A DNA stretch of 44,557 bases, from contig DEAI01000010.1 of NCBI GenBank assembly GCA_002346675.1, positions 96,001 through 140,557 of the forward strand. The letters run 5' to 3'. Below, piece by piece: positions 44,165 to 44,557 of this stretch. Each line of letters starts with the position of its first letter. The first letter of the stretch is position 1. Source of the stretch: Fidelibacterota bacterium UBA2986 (GTDB lineage: Bacteria; Fidelibacterota; Marinisomatia; Marinisomatales; AB-629-J13). A program made the position numbers and the translations under genes. The notes under the pieces were generated by a model. It was given only the letters and a program-made list of their open reading frames with translations. It did not search any database and was not told the DNA's origin.

Positions 44165-44557
44165 ATGTACGCTATAGTAGATATCGCAGGTAAACAATTT
44201 AAAGTTTCTAAAGGAGATAAAATTCAGACTGCTACCATTGACTCCAAGCCAGGAGCCAAAGTGGTGTTTGATAACGTTTTTTTTACTGATGACGGGGAGA
44301 AAACAACTGTTGGTAACCCTATGGTCAAAAATGCAATAGTAACAGCAAAATTGCTGGAGCATGGACGAACCAAAAAAATTGTTGTCTATAAGAAGAAGAG
44401 AAGGAAAGGATATGAAAATAAAAATACCCATAGACAGGGATTCTCTATATTGGAAATTCAAAAAATAGAAACCAAAAAAGTTGCTGATAAAAAAACAATA
44501 GCAAAATCTGAAACAAAAGCAAAAAGTACTACCAAAAAAGCTGCTGATAAAAAAACA
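44165..44557 (+). CDS. rplU: 50S ribosomal protein L21, partial
   Basis: The window ends inside this gene: 131 codons are visible with no stop. The L21 core is clear: MYAIVDIAGKQFKV, then VVFDNVFFTDDGEKTTVGNP, TAKLLEHGRTKKIVVYKKKR and HRQGFSILEI. The core ends near residue 103, the normal length; beyond it runs a Lys/Ala/Thr-rich tail with repeated TKK-ADKKT units that continues past the window. Such basic tails on ribosomal proteins bind rRNA or are disordered. It follows rng, as expected, and rpmA should come next. Confidence 0.93.
   Translation, partial: MYAIVDIAGKQFKVSKGDKIQTATIDSKPGAKVVFDNVFFTDDGEKTTVGNPMVKNAIVTAKLLEHGRTKKIVVYKKKRRKGYENKNTHRQGFSILEIQKIETKKVADKKTIAKSETKAKSTTKKAADKKT

Overview
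The window is AT-rich, densely coding bacterial DNA. I infer a marine FCB-group bacterium, most likely Candidatus Marinimicrobia (SAR406). The supporting features are a secreted protein with a C-terminal type IX-like sorting domain, a TonB-dependent receptor full of Asp/Asn/Gly-rich loops, a GlmU-like protein of the kind found in Bacteroidetes, ThyX instead of ThyA, and an EtfAB plus membrane ETF:quinone oxidoreductase module. No rRNA, tRNA, CRISPR array, insertion sequence or phage gene was recognised. Taxonomy rests on family recall, not on a marker tree.

Layout. (1) 1-6942 is a peptidoglycan-sugar cluster: a divergent, partial DUF1460 amidase-like lipoprotein, then a tightly overlapping operon of GH3 NagZ-like hexosaminidase, ROK sugar kinase, SpoIID-domain protein, Na+/solute symporter, SDR oxidoreductase and VOC protein. 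(2) 6928-12346 (minus strand) runs etfB, etfA, membrane Fe-S ETF:quinone oxidoreductase, and an AccA-AccD fusion in alpha-then-beta order. (3) 12747-20099 encodes a large secreted protein with a sorting domain and, after a clear terminator, a 1442-residue TonB-dependent receptor with calcium-loop-like insertions. (4) 20202-24191 has a PAP2 phosphatase, DUF3467, a zinc-ribbon protein, a CysQ-like phosphatase, an O-methyltransferase and ThyX. (5) 24269-28709 is an operon of fused branched-chain 2-oxoacid dehydrogenase E1, a FabD-like acyltransferase and a glutaryl-CoA-dehydrogenase-like enzyme, ended by a strong terminator. (6) 28976-33414 is a patch of small single genes: a tandem-duplicated YdhR-like protein, Tat-exported glycosylasparaginase, PhoD-like phosphatase with an amber-interrupted small membrane gene behind it, a GNAT and a DUF1643 protein. 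(7) 33514-42327 carries a zinc-type CDF transporter, a dockerin-bearing secreted protein, a PAP2-like membrane protein, methylmalonyl-CoA mutase large subunit, a TerB/J-domain protein, a GT9/DUF6913-like protein with GlmU-like protein, a peptidase S51 and a TPMT-like methyltransferase. (8) 42597-end is RNase G/E followed by the start of rplU.

How it fits together. Two themes recur. One is amino-acid and acyl-CoA oxidation: BCKDH E1, acyl-CoA dehydrogenase, EtfAB to the quinone pool through the membrane oxidoreductase, carboxyltransferase and methylmalonyl-CoA mutase. The other is cell-wall sugar turnover and resynthesis: amidase, GH3, ROK kinase, SpoIID enzyme and symporter on one side, and the GlmU-like protein on the other. 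The points most worth a second look are the peptidoglycan cluster with an apparently leaderless SpoIID protein, the AccA-AccD fusion with half a zinc finger, the FabD-like protein inside a catabolic operon, and the translationally coupled gene broken by one TAG.
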